A stretch of DNA of 64,000 bases from Runella sp. CRIBMP (GCF_009905605.1 NZ_JAAAKZ010000002.1:124001-188000); one strand, 5' to 3'; shown: positions 24,536 to 34,100, numbered from the stretch's first letter. The notes: a model not told the origin generated them from the sequence alone. A program made the numbers and translations.

Positions 24536-26389
24536 ATGAAAAAATTACTGATTCTATTATTCTTATTGCCTTTCTCGCTCTTGGCGCAAAAAATGAACGG
24601 GGTGTATACTCGTTCGGAGTTAACCACACAAAAACCTCCCCAATGTACCACTTGCTTGGTGATTGAAGGAGATAGCGTAGGGCTATTTGTCTACGATAAA
24701 AACGATGATTCGTCCCTAGCCAGTGCTGATATTATTGTGAACACGCAAAAAAATTGGCGGTGGAAACGGGCGCGATATGCGGGAGCCATCAACTTCGGAA
24801 ATGCCTCTTACTACACTAAGGCGCAGCTCGACCCAATTTTAAACATCAAAATAAATAGTGGAAATCCTGGTCCTTATTCTAGTAACTATATCACAATGTA
24901 TGGTTCAAATAACTCACTATATGCAAGTACTATATTTCAAGCTAACGGGAAAATTGGAATAAATACTAGTAATCCAGAAGTGCAGTTACATGTCAACGGG
25001 GATGCTAAGGTTAGAACAATTAAGTCTTGGATGAGGCATGACATAGAAGGTGCTCAAATTGGTGGAGACGAAAACTGGAATTTGGCGGGAATTACCTTCG
25101 GAAACTGGATGAACCCAACAGGCTCGGTTCCAAATATTACGGGAGGAAGTGTAGGTGATTGGAATATGGATGATCCATACATGTACCTGCGCGGGAAAAA
25201 AGGCGTAGTAATCAGCTCAGGAAACGACAATTTTGGAAACACTGCTGGCATTTTCGTCGATACGCTGAGACGCGTCGGCATTCGCCGTACAACGCCCACG
25301 TACACCCTCGACGTAGGGGGGACGATGCGAAGCGATTCTAATACGTATGTAGCAGCCGTTACAGGTGGGCTTGTCGTAGGGACGGCAGCCTACGACGGAT
25401 ATAAGCTAGACGTAACCGGCTGGACGCGAACTAAAAACAATACTTTCCTTGCAACCAACGATGGAAGTGTTGGTGTTGGAACGATAACGCCAACTACAAA
25501 ATTAGAAATCAAATCCCCTAGCGCAGAGATTGTTAGAATTAACACATCTACCACAAGCCAGCAGGGATATATAGGATTTTCTGAAAATGGAACATTGAAG
25601 CAGTCGCTTGGGCTTCAAACAGACAATACCTTTTTTCTATACGACAATGTCTATGCGCGTGATATGATTAAGACAACTGGAGCAGGAAACATTTCTTTTG
25701 TTCCGGGCTCTGGAAGTGTTGGTGTTGGTACAACATCACCTCTTGGAACTTTGCATCTGGTATCAAGCCTACCTGACCCATTTTTTATTGAACAGACTTC
25801 GACCACTGGCTACGCGCAGACAATCTATAAGGGCACCGCGCAAAAGTTCCAAACGGGCGTAGGGGGAGGAAGTGAAACGACATTTGGGGTTGCAAATAAG
25901 TTTTTTGTCTACGACGGAACCGCAGGTTTTATGCGGCTGGTGATAGACCCAGCTGGAAAGGTTGGCATTGGTACTAGTAACCCTATTGGTAGGCTGGATG
26001 TTCAAACCCCGCTAACTTCTACAACGCCTTTTTCTAACTTAATTGCTCGCGTAGCCTCCAACGCCACTAATGCCGATGCAACAATTAATTTCACAGACAA
26101 CGCCACTTATAACTCATATATTGGTGCTGGCGGGGGCAGTATGTATTTCGCTACAAATGGCAGTACGGAACGGATGCGTATTGACCCCAACGGCCGCGTA
26201 GGTATCGGCACAGCTACGCCCGCAGCGAAACTAGACGTCAACGGCACAATGGTCCTCACCCCTGTAAGTGCTGCCACAGCTTCGGGATATATCCCAGCGG
26301 AAGGGCAAATCGTAATTGTGAATACGACCAACGGGACTTTTACCAGCCTTGGATTATGGAGTTACGCAAACGGAGCTTGGAGAAAATAA
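24536..26389 (+). CDS. Repeat-rich tail fibre/adhesin-like protein with N-terminal signal peptide
   Basis: 617 residues. The first 18 residues (MKKLLILLFLLPFSLLAQ) look like a Sec signal peptide, odd for a virion protein. The rest holds at least six copies of a motif of the form VGIGTxxPxxxLDVNG, for example GKIGINTSNPEVQLHVNG near 138, GSVGVGTITPTTKLEIKS, GKVGIGTSNPIGRLDVQT and GRVGIGTATPAAKLDVNG near the end. Such repeats form beta-rich stalks in Bacteroidota surface proteins and phage fibres. No C-terminal intramolecular chaperone is evident. It is the last gene of the tail-tip block, six bases after the previous one. It may be a fibre, or a host-derived exported adhesin carried as a moron. 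Confidence 0.7.
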   Translation: MKKLLILLFLLPFSLLAQKMNGVYTRSELTTQKPPQCTTCLVIEGDSVGLFVYDKNDDSSLASADIIVNTQKNWRWKRARYAGAINFGNASYYTKAQLDPILNIKINSGNPGPYSSNYITMYGSNNSLYASTIFQANGKIGINTSNPEVQLHVNGDAKVRTIKSWMRHDIEGAQIGGDENWNLAGITFGNWMNPTGSVPNITGGSVGDWNMDDPYMYLRGKKGVVISSGNDNFGNTAGIFVDTLRRVGIRRTTPTYTLDVGGTMRSDSNTYVAAVTGGLVVGTAAYDGYKLDVTGWTRTKNNTFLATNDGSVGVGTITPTTKLEIKSPSAEIVRINTSTTSQQGYIGFSENGTLKQSLGLQTDNTFFLYDNVYARDMIKTTGAGNISFVPGSGSVGVGTTSPLGTLHLVSSLPDPFFIEQTSTTGYAQTIYKGTAQKFQTGVGGGSETTFGVANKFFVYDGTAGFMRLVIDPAGKVGIGTSNPIGRLDVQTPLTSTTPFSNLIARVASNATNADATINFTDNATYNSYIGAGGGSMYFATNGSTERMRIDPNGRVGIGTATPAAKLDVNGTMVLTPVSAATASGYIPAEGQIVIVNTTNGTFTSLGLWSYANGAWRK

Positions 26390-26457
26390 ACCCCAAATTT
26401 TTCTTACATAAACTTAAAGTAATTGGCTGATTGATGTACTATCAATAGAGTCAGCTG

Positions 26458-26748
26458 ATGGCTAATATTGGAGAAAATCTCAAGTACATGAAAACAATTG
26501 CTCACTACTCGGACGGCAGTCCTTTGTACCTTATTCTAACCTTTATAATGGGAGATATTCTTGCCAGAACTGTCGCCGTTGTGGGTGGCTTGTTTTTCGT
26601 AGTCAATCAGCTCTGGATTACCAAACGCCGAGTGGATATGCACCATGCGGGTTCCTGGAAAAAATTCGCTCAGTACTTCTACACGCAAAACCTAAAACCA
26701 AAAAAAAATGTCAATCAGGATCGAAAACCTCCTCAAGGGGAAGGTTAG
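26458..26748 (+). CDS. Small membrane protein, candidate holin
   Basis: A 96-residue protein with one or two hydrophobic segments around residues 22-50 (LYLILTFIMGDILARTVAVVG) and a basic C-terminal tail rich in Lys, Gln and Pro. Small size, membrane segment, charged tail and location at the start of a cluster of overlapping membrane genes after the fibres match holins in general, but no family is recognised. It overlaps the next gene by 41 bases in a different frame. Confidence 0.6.
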   Translation: MANIGENLKYMKTIAHYSDGSPLYLILTFIMGDILARTVAVVGGLFFVVNQLWITKRRVDMHHAGSWKKFAQYFYTQNLKPKKNVNQDRKPPQGEG

Positions 26749-26968
26749 CACTTTTAATGTGTTGGCGGTGATCATTACCACTGGGTATACATTCTGTGGT
26801 GTTTTTGCTACCATTTACCTGCTTACTCACATTAGCAAATTTGACAAGGAAGCTCTACGACTCATCTTTGATTTTGCCACCCAAAACAAAGAAATTATTC
26901 TGTTTGCACTTGGTTATTTAGCCCGTGGTCGAATCGAAAAATACATTGAAAATGCAACTCATCCTTAA
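26708..26968 (+). CDS. Small membrane protein, second holin candidate
   Basis: An 86-residue protein with one strong membrane helix around residues 17-40 (FNVLAVIITTGYTFCGVFAT) and a second hydrophobic stretch around 62-72. It begins inside the previous gene and ends inside the next, so the three are tightly coupled. Holin and antiholin are often adjacent small genes; which one this is cannot be told. An alternative is a generic small inner-membrane moron. Confidence 0.6.
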   Translation: MSIRIENLLKGKVSTFNVLAVIITTGYTFCGVFATIYLLTHISKFDKEALRLIFDFATQNKEIILFALGYLARGRIEKYIENATHP

Positions 26969-27350
26969 CCGAACCTACCACCCTAACTCCACGACGGGCA
27001 AAATCCTGTATGAAGGAAAGCAACTTTCGTTTTCGTTGGAGTTGCCTTGGAAAGACAACCAAGAAGGCATTTCGTGCTTGCCTGAGGCTGAGTATGAACT
27101 TGCCAAACGCTATTCGAAAAAACATGGTTGGCACCTCATTCTTAAAGGCACTTACCCGCGCGAACTGTGTCTAATCCATGAGGCTAATTATGTGCGTCAG
27201 CTTCGTGGGTGCATTGCTCCAGTGACCACGCTCGACGGCACCGAAACGGGTTGGAGAAGTGGGAAGGCCTGCGAAATAATTGAAAATTTGGTTTTCCCTG
27301 CCTTAGAACGAGGCGAGAAAGTAACCCTTAAAATCCAACACGAAAAATGA
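26952..27350 (+). CDS. DUF5675-like protein of the lysis cassette
   Basis: A 132-residue protein from ATG 26952, preferred over one nine codons earlier because it fits the family start (MQLILNRTYHPNSTTG). It contains TTGKILYEGKQLSFSLELPW, SCLPEAEYEL, LCLIHEANYVRQLRGCIAP, the pattern of DUF5675 proteins found in phages and type VI loci. Conserved His, Asn and Cys in the IHEAN...GC part could be catalytic. The family's activity is not settled; between holin-like and spanin-like genes, a cell-wall-lysis role is the natural inference. No signal peptide, so it would need a holin for export. Confidence 0.68.
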   Translation: MQLILNRTYHPNSTTGKILYEGKQLSFSLELPWKDNQEGISCLPEAEYELAKRYSKKHGWHLILKGTYPRELCLIHEANYVRQLRGCIAPVTTLDGTETGWRSGKACEIIENLVFPALERGEKVTLKIQHEK

Positions 27351-27604
27351 AAGCTACCCTGATTTCCTTGTGTATTAATATCGTTTTGGGCGGGCTCCTG
27401 TTGGTGGCGGTGAATGAGTGCAGCCACAATAAAGGCCGCTACCTCGACTACAAAACCCAGTATGAATTTAGGGGTAGGATTGTGGATAGCCTGCGCAATC
27501 AGGCTGCAATCGAATGCGAAAAAAGAATTGAAAAAGCACTTAACCGAAACCATACCTATGAAAATGATACTCGCAGGCCTGTTAAGCCTGATTTTCTTAA
27601 GTAG
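27347..27604 (+). CDS. Single-pass membrane protein, candidate inner-membrane spanin
   Basis: An 85-residue protein with an N-terminal membrane helix (residues 4-23) followed by a charged, helical periplasmic-type segment (residues 30-75). That topology is the same as Rz-type inner-membrane spanins. It overlaps the preceding gene by four bases, and the following signal-peptide gene starts inside it in another frame, recalling the nested Rz/Rz1 layout. The family is not recognisable by sequence, so the call is topological. Confidence 0.58.
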   Translation: MKATLISLCINIVLGGLLLVAVNECSHNKGRYLDYKTQYEFRGRIVDSLRNQAAIECEKRIEKALNRNHTYENDTRRPVKPDFLK

Positions 27605-27956
27605 CCAGGCGCAGAGCTTCAGCGTAAGGGCTGAGATCGATCGGGCAGGAAGGCAGATGATTGATAGGCACGCGGCGGCTTTGCCCGATACCTGCCTATC
27701 GAAAGCGCAGATATTGGCCGCCAAAATGTACGTCGATGATCTGGAGGACCGATACGGAAAAGCCCTTCAAGATATATCGTTGTTGGAATTTCGGGTTGAT
27801 CAGCGCGGTGAGCGCATCAGCGCCCTGGAGAGCACCAATCAGGGTCTTCAGACCAAGGTGCAGGATTACGAAAAAAATCAGGGAGTGGCGGGCTGGGTAT
27901 GTGCCGCGCTCGGTGCCGCAGCTGCGGCGGCGGCCATGCTGCTCATTGGACATTAA
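27558..27956 (+). CDS. Exported coiled-coil protein with C-terminal membrane helix, candidate spanin partner
   Basis: 132 residues from ATG 27558; an earlier in-frame ATG at 27414 would give an implausible leader, whereas MKMILAGLLSLIFLSSQAQ is a clean signal peptide. The middle (residues 45-105) is a helical heptad region, and the C-terminus ends in an Ala/Leu-rich membrane helix (VCAALGAAAAAAAMLLIG). It begins inside the preceding gene and is followed by a terminator. Signal plus coiled coil plus C-terminal membrane anchor resembles a spanin, but it lacks the lipobox cysteine of known outer-membrane spanins, so it may be a new variant or unrelated. Confidence 0.58.
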   Translation: MKMILAGLLSLIFLSSQAQSFSVRAEIDRAGRQMIDRHAAALPDTCLSKAQILAAKMYVDDLEDRYGKALQDISLLEFRVDQRGERISALESTNQGLQTKVQDYEKNQGVAGWVCAALGAAAAAAAMLLIGH

Positions 27957-27979
27957 TTATTTTTTTGTGAACTAAAAAG

Positions 27980-28010
27980 AAACCCGCAGAGCCTTGCCCT
28001 GCGGGTTTTT
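27980..28010. terminator. Bidirectional terminator between lysis cassette and reverse moron
   Basis: AAACCCGCAG pairs with CTGCGGGTTT across a nine-base loop, with T runs on the plus side and, read on the minus strand, CTTTTTAG. It serves both convergent units. Confidence 0.85.
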
Positions 28011-28027
28011 CGTTGTCTAAAATTCTG

Positions 28028-28471
28028 TCATCGTCGTATGACGTAAGGCCCTGCCCAAATTTTAGTCGTACTTAGGCCCGTTGTGCCCGTAATCACCGCT
28101 CGAATGTCGGTGTAATACCCCGCAGGTAATTCAATGGTGAAGGATTGGGTGGCGGCGTTGGTGACGGAGTAGGTAGCAGAGGGAATGTCGGTCCAACCTG
28201 CCGAGCTATTTAGGCGCTTTTGGAATTTGACCGCTGCCGCTAGCGTGCCGCTGGTGCGGTCGGTGGTGCCAGTAACGGTAATACCATCGACGTAAATTCC
28301 ACCCAGACTAAGGTCGGCATTGTCGACGGCCGTGGTGTAGATCGTGTTGGTGTCTTTGCCCGTTACGGCGTTGAGAAATTTTAGGTCGTTGCGATTTCGG
28401 AATTGTGCTTCGGCCGTGAGAGTAGCGCATAGGCAGAAAATGCCCAAGGCAATGCTTAATAACTTTTTCAT
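28028..28471 (-). CDS. Exported hypothetical protein, reverse-strand moron
   Basis: A 147-residue protein with a clean signal peptide (MKKLLSIALGIFCLCATLTAEAQ) and a beta-rich, Thr/Ala-rich body with no cysteines. It is the only minus-strand gene inside the plus-strand phage array, flanked by a terminator and its own upstream region. That is the usual layout of a moron or lysogenic-conversion gene transcribed from the prophage. I do not recognise a family; a surface or periplasmic protein expressed by the lysogen is the best reading. Confidence 0.7.
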   Translation of the reverse strand: MKKLLSIALGIFCLCATLTAEAQFRNRNDLKFLNAVTGKDTNTIYTTAVDNADLSLGGIYVDGITVTGTTDRTSGTLAAAVKFQKRLNSSAGWTDIPSATYSVTNAATQSFTIELPAGYYTDIRAVITGTTGLSTTKIWAGPYVIRR

Positions 28472-28481
28472 TAAGTGTTAA

Positions 28482-28507
28482 GGTTTGGGTTAAACTTAGG
28501 TTTGGGT
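28482..28507. repeat. GGTTTGGGT direct repeat in moron upstream region
   Basis: GGTTTGGGT occurs at 28482-28490 and 28499-28507, 17 bases apart, directly upstream of the minus-strand gene. It could bind a regulator, but only two copies exist. Confidence 0.4.
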
Positions 28508-28546
28508 AATACAACAGACTAAATAACGTCAAGTTGGGCGTTATCG

Positions 28547-28597
28547 TGTCCCTTCGTCGTGGCCGTTTGTGCATTTTCTTCGTTGAAAAAAGGGACA
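28547..28597 (+). promoter_or_regulatory. Long-loop hairpin abutting the start codon at 28598
   Basis: TGTCCCTT at 28547-28554 pairs perfectly with AAGGGACA at 28590-28597, the eight bases directly before the ATG. The purine-rich initiation region would be buried. Compare the hairpin at 1019-1039. Confidence 0.45.
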
Positions 28598-30622
28598 ATG
28601 ATCGAAATTCAAAACGAGCGTGGCCAGCTGCTTAATCTGTATAAAGATACCACCATCGAAAACGAAATCAATTCATGGCTCCTGAGCGAAGATGATTCTT
28701 TGCCGGGTAGCTACACGCTGCCTTTTCGGTTTCCCATTACTGGCAACGAATCTTTTTTGGGGCATAAGCACCGCCCTGAAGCGGGTGGTTTTTCGGGAAT
28801 TTCGGTTACGCTCAGCGTGAATGGCCTGCCGATGGGCGCGGCAGTACTGCGTTTTCGGGTCAATAACCAGGACGGCGATGGCATTTTGTTTTTTGATGGT
28901 GGCGAGGTAGCCGCCAAGCTCAAATCAAAATTCATCTACGATGCAGTCTACAATAGCAGCTATGTGCTGTGTGGCACCCATGCCGACCTACCCGATGCCA
29001 TGCTCCGCACCGTAGATCCACTGACAAATCCATGGCCATTCGTGTTTTTTCCCGTACTCAACGAGGAGTTTTGTGATCCAACTTATGAAAACCCCGCCTA
29101 TAACCACCAGAAATACATTAACAGCTGGGAAACCTTGTTTGTGAGCAAGTTTGTGCCCGATACCGTCAGCACCATTGGAAGGCCGATTGTGCCGTTTTTT
29201 TACCTCACGTGGGTAATCAGGGAGGTATGTTCGTACCTGGGCTTCACGGCCGAAGGCCCTTGGCTGGAACTGCCTGAGGTGAAATCTTTGGTGATGTACA
29301 ACGAAGTGGCCATGGATACTTCAGGACTTTGGGCGAGCTTCACGGCTTTTGCGCGTTTTCATGTGTGGCCAATGAAAATCAGTGATTTTTTCAAGCTTTT
29401 GCGCGACGATATGGGCGTGGGTGTGTATTTTGACCAAACGCGCGGCGTAGTTAATTTTCATGCTTTTGTAGATCAATCCGCTGCGGCCGAATCTTTTGAT
29501 TTTTCGCCCAACCTCTTGAAAGGCTACGTATCGGACCCCATCAGCCAGACGGGCGTGGCCATCCAATTTCCGCGCGATACGGGCGATGGTTACGAGAAAG
29601 AATTGCCACCCATACCCGATTTTGAAATCGGTACCGCTGAAGATTCCATCAGCCTCACCCTCGGCACCCTGCCCATGACGGCCGTAAAAAGGCCCTCACC
29701 ACTCGGAGCAGTACTGGAAGCCCTCGGCTCAAAAGGTAGCCGTTGGTTGGTGCCGATTGCGCGGCGTCGGGGCGTGTCGCTCAATTCGGCCTACGCAGAG
29801 ATGGGTATGTACGATGTGTCTTTTCCACCCAAGGCGGGCACGCCCAAGCTGCTTAGCTATTATGGAATGCAGCCCGATTCGTCGGGCACTTTGTACCCCT
29901 TCGGTAGCAGCTTGAGCCGCAACATGAACCAGGCACGATGCGGCGCCATGAGCCTCCAGCCCGACGAACCCGATAGCTTGTTCCACCGTTTTGTGAGGCC
30001 GTTTCATGAGTTTAAGGTTTTTTCTAAGCGTATCACGCTCAAATTCTTCCTAAAGTTGGGGGTTGTTTCCCGACTCAGGCTATGGCAAAAAATTGGCGTA
30101 GGCAGCGCCTCAATGGTGCATTTGCCGTACCTGATTTCACGCATTACCTATCAACTCCCCAGCATCGAAGGCAAGGTACTGGCCGAAGCGGTTTTGTATC
30201 CGCTCCTACCCCCATCGGCCGATTATGTGCCCAAGATTCCGACCGGGGCGGTTTGGGTGAGAATCGTTTTTGTGCCGATTGATGCCGAGGGCTTATACCC
30301 TGCTACGGTTGGGCTGTTTGTTGTGAAATTTCAGCTTTTCACCTCCCGAGAAGCGGTATTGGTGGCTACGAGCAACATTCCGCTTACACTGTTTTATCAG
30401 TACAAAACAACTGGATACGATGATGCTCTGGATGCAAGGGCAGAAAAGGAAGCCTTTGGCTCGGTGGTAGTGCCAGCAGGGCAGTTTGAAACGACGTTGG
30501 ATATTCCACAGGCATTTTGGAAGAGCGATGATCCACAGTTTTGGGTGGCTTATCCTGACGAATACTACATCGTGCGTAGCAGCTTTCAGTTATTGCCAGG
30601 GGCAGGGTATCGAATCATATAA
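28598..30622 (+). CDS. Large phage tail protein of unknown fold
   Basis: About 674 residues from ATG 28598; a slightly earlier in-frame start would fall inside the hairpin loop. It begins MIEIQNERGQLLNLYKDT, then a beta-rich N-terminal domain, a Phe/Trp-rich middle and a further beta-rich C-terminal part. No signal or membrane segment is convincing. I recognise the style from unnamed Bacteroidota prophage proteins that precede the tape measure gene, but no named family. It opens the second tail module, eight bases before the next gene; a baseplate hub or tail-tip scaffold is a positional guess. Confidence 0.62.
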   Translation: MIEIQNERGQLLNLYKDTTIENEINSWLLSEDDSLPGSYTLPFRFPITGNESFLGHKHRPEAGGFSGISVTLSVNGLPMGAAVLRFRVNNQDGDGILFFDGGEVAAKLKSKFIYDAVYNSSYVLCGTHADLPDAMLRTVDPLTNPWPFVFFPVLNEEFCDPTYENPAYNHQKYINSWETLFVSKFVPDTVSTIGRPIVPFFYLTWVIREVCSYLGFTAEGPWLELPEVKSLVMYNEVAMDTSGLWASFTAFARFHVWPMKISDFFKLLRDDMGVGVYFDQTRGVVNFHAFVDQSAAAESFDFSPNLLKGYVSDPISQTGVAIQFPRDTGDGYEKELPPIPDFEIGTAEDSISLTLGTLPMTAVKRPSPLGAVLEALGSKGSRWLVPIARRRGVSLNSAYAEMGMYDVSFPPKAGTPKLLSYYGMQPDSSGTLYPFGSSLSRNMNQARCGAMSLQPDEPDSLFHRFVRPFHEFKVFSKRITLKFFLKLGVVSRLRLWQKIGVGSASMVHLPYLISRITYQLPSIEGKVLAEAVLYPLLPPSADYVPKIPTGAVWVRIVFVPIDAEGLYPATVGLFVVKFQLFTSREAVLVATSNIPLTLFYQYKTTGYDDALDARAEKEAFGSVVVPAGQFETTLDIPQAFWKSDDPQFWVAYPDEYYIVRSSFQLLPGAGYRII

Positions 30623-30629
30623 CAATGCT

Positions 30630-31133
30630 ATGGAATACAAAGACCTAGATATCAATCAACGAATTAATCTTAAAGCCACGCTTCAATTCTTTCAGAAATA
30701 CGCCGTGAAAGATTGGCAAAGGCAGATTAATGCAAAAGTGTATCGTACCCGAGGCACTCGAATTTTGACCTCCGAATTTTATGAAGCATCAAGGATTCGG
30801 CTTCGCACGTACGCCCTAAAAAAAGAATGGGAAACAAGCTTAATTCAAAATGTTTCGGGCTTGAGCGTGGCCCGTTTTAAATTCCCGCTTCACGGTCGTT
30901 TCAATGATATGGGTGTAGGAAAGGGGACAGACTTCACAGACCAGCAGTATGGCCGTAGTCGTTATGGCCGACGCATTGGCGATGCTCCTGCGCGGAAGCC
31001 GACGCGCTGGTATTCCAAAACCAAAGGCTTCAATCAGCACCGATTGAGTGAAGTACTGGTAAAAAGATACGGTATGGGAATGGTGCAATTCATAGAAAAT
31101 CAGCTCACGTTTACCGTGGGAATTAACCTATAG
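30630..31133 (+). CDS. Hypothetical phage tail protein before tape measure
   Basis: About 167 residues from ATG 30630, chosen because it follows the previous stop and starts a soluble helical domain (MEYKDLDINQRINLKATLQFF); upstream in-frame ATGs lie inside the preceding gene. Strongly basic overall, with a Gly/Arg-rich patch (YGRSRYGRRIG) around residues 108-120. I do not recognise a family. Directly upstream of the tape measure gene, tail assembly or tail-tube chaperone roles are usual; the basic loop is unusual for a chaperone. Confidence 0.62.
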   Translation: MEYKDLDINQRINLKATLQFFQKYAVKDWQRQINAKVYRTRGTRILTSEFYEASRIRLRTYALKKEWETSLIQNVSGLSVARFKFPLHGRFNDMGVGKGTDFTDQQYGRSRYGRRIGDAPARKPTRWYSKTKGFNQHRLSEVLVKRYGMGMVQFIENQLTFTVGINL

Positions 31134-31140
31134 TTTAATT

Positions 31141-34100
31141 ATGGCAGTAAGAAAAGAACAGGCCATTGTAGATCTAGTTATCAATGGCCGCGCCGCCGAG
31201 AAATCAATCAAAGATATTCAGAAGGCAACTTTTGAAACGGAGAAGCTGCTGCGCAATATGTCGAAGGCGGCCAACCCTGAGGAGTACGCCAAGCTTCAGA
31301 AAGAATTGATTAAGCTCCGAGGTGTAATGTCGGAATTCAACGCCGAGCTGAAGGTAAATGATGGCTGGTGGGGAAAGTTCAAATCCAACATGGGACAGAT
31401 TGCCCTCGGTACATTGGGCGGTAATATCTTCACGGCCATCGGTACCATGATTGCGACAGCGTTGCCGAAATTCACGCAGAAAGCGGCCGAATACTCGGAT
31501 ACCGTGGCCAATGTTCAGAAAACTACCAAGTTGGCCGAGCAGCAGGTAGAGGAGTTGTTTGATGAAATAAAAGATATTGATACCCGATCCAGTACCCAAG
31601 AACTCCGTGACCTTGCAGCAATGGCAGGGAAATTGGGTGAAGATACCGAGAAAGGAGCAGAGGGGTTTGTTCGGGGTGCTGATGTAATCAACGTTGCACT
31701 CAAGGAGGACTTGGGCGGGAGCGCTGAGGAGGCAATCAACAAATTAGGGAAGCTTATTACGATTTTTGACCTCAAGCGTCAGTTTGGGATTGAAGATAGT
31801 TTCATCAAAGTAGGTTCAGTAATCAACGAATTGGGCGGAAACAGTGCCGCTTCTGAAGAATACATTGTCAATTTCACGACGCGCCTAGCTGGTATTGCCC
31901 CCGCCGCCAGAATCAGCATTTCTGAAGTGATGGGCTTGGCCGCCGTGATGGACGAGCAAGGCCAGAGTACCGAACTCGCCGCCACCAACATCGGCAAAAT
32001 GCTTATTTCGTTGGGTAAGGATATTCCTTATTTCTCGAAAGTAGCGGGTATGAGCGTGAAAGACTTTACCCATCTGCTTAACACCAACGCCAACGAGGCC
32101 TTGCTTCGTGTAGTGGAAAGAGCCAAACAATCAGAAGGTGGATTGGGTAACCTGGCCAAGACCTTCAAAACGCTCGGCATCGACGGAACGGAAGGGGCGG
32201 CGGTGATCGGAGCGCTGGCCAATAACATCACCCGCGTGAGGGAGCAGCAGGCTATTGCCAATCGTGAGTTTGAAAATGGGCAAAGTATTCTTACCGAATA
32301 TAACATCAAGAACAACAACAGTGCCGCCATTTGGGAGAAAGTAACCCGAAAGGTGGAAGGGTTTGTTTCTAGCGCCTTCAAACCATTGGGCGAAATGATC
32401 ATCCGGATTTCGGGGGATTTGTTGGGCGTTACTTCGGAATTTGATAAGCTAAGTGAAAAAATTGAAGCTCAAAAAAGCAAAGTAAACAGCCTTGACAAAA
32501 ACCTAACTCCGCTCCTAAACAAGTACGAAAGCCTGGCTTTGCAAGCAGCTTCAGGAAAAGATGTTCAGGGAGAGCTCAATCAGGTAGTGCAGCAGGTGGC
32601 GCAGATTATGCCGTCGGCCGTGACGGCTTGGGATTCTTACGGTCGAGCCATTGACATCAATAACATTAAGGCCCGTAATGCCATCGAAGACCATAAGGCC
32701 ATGATGCGCTATCTCAACAAAGAGGGCATTAATGAACTTGAACAACAGCGTAACAACAATACTCAGGCCTACTATCAAACCATAAAAGACCTAAACTCTT
32801 CCAAGGTTACGCGGACTTTTGGCATTAACAGTTATGGCCAGGAAATTACCGCCGTTGTTGAAAAAACCGATGCCGACCAAAAACGATTGCTCCAAAAACT
32901 TGAAAAAATAAAGAAGGAACGGGTTGAAATCAACCGAACCATCAACGGTCTTTCGGGCTATGACAAATACTATACTGGTAAGAAAACATCACCTACGGCC
33001 AATGCTCCCGTGGTGACCCCTGCGGTTGGTGGCTCTTTTGAAGGGGATGGCGGAACTCCCAAAGAAAAGAAAGAAGTTGATGAGTTCAAACAACTCAAGG
33101 AAGAGTTGCGCAAGCTTAGAGAGGATGTAGTACTGGATGCCAAAACGGCAAACGAGCGCGAGCTCCAAACGGTAAAATTCAAGTACGACCGCCTGAGGGA
33201 AATGGCTAAGGGCAACATGGAGTACATAACTGAGCTCAACAAACTCGAAGACGCTGAACTACTGCGGGTGGGTGGCGACCAAGCCAAGAAGTACGAAGAG
33301 CAGCTGAAAAAATCCAATGAGAAATACCAGGAGCAAATTGCTGAAGCTGATAAGAAAGCCACGGAATTGGCCGAAAAACGGAGCGCGGCCATCATGGCCG
33401 TGGATGAGTATGCCGCTACCGAACAGCAACGCGAATTGGGAGCGGCCGACAAAAGATTCCAAACCCTGCTGGCTCAAGCTGAGGAGGTAGGTCTTACTGC
33501 TCAGGAAACATTGCCACTTTGGGAGGCGTATTGGCAGGCACGAGCCGCCATCGAAGACAAGTATTATACCGAGGCCAACGATAAAGCCAACAAGAAACGC
33601 CTTAATGAAATTGAGCAGCAAGGCCAGTTGATGGAAAACATCGGCAATATCTATGCAAGCTTCTTTGAAATAGCCGCTTCCAACGAAACCGAATTTGCCG
33701 AGTTTAAGAAAATTGCCACCCTGATTCAGATTGGCGCTGATACAGCTTCAGCTATCAGTAGCATGGTGGCCAAGGGAGCACTGACCAGTGCCACGCCCCT
33801 CGATGCTGCACTCAAAATTACGGCTGGTATCGGGGTGGTTTTGGCTAATATTGCCAAAGCAAAACAAGTACTTACTAAATCGGATAACCTAGAGAAACCT
33901 AACATACAACGAATGCCTGGTCGTGAGTCGGGGGGATCTACAGACTTGCTGAGCCTGTACCTTGATAATAGCGGAACCCCTCAGGGGTATGTGGATCGGC
34001 CGACGCTTTTTAACCTCGGCCCCCGATCTTGGGTAGGTGGCGAAAAGAAAAAGCGTGAGTATGTATTCAGCAACGCCATGCTTCAAAACCCCGTCTTTGC

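Noticed and set aside
18248-26389. Diversity-generating retroelement acting on tail fibres
   Set aside because: No reverse transcriptase or template/variable repeat pair is visible in the window.
27414-27557. 48-residue N-terminal extension of the spanin-like protein
   Set aside because: It would hide a clean signal peptide starting at 27558 and lies inside another gene.
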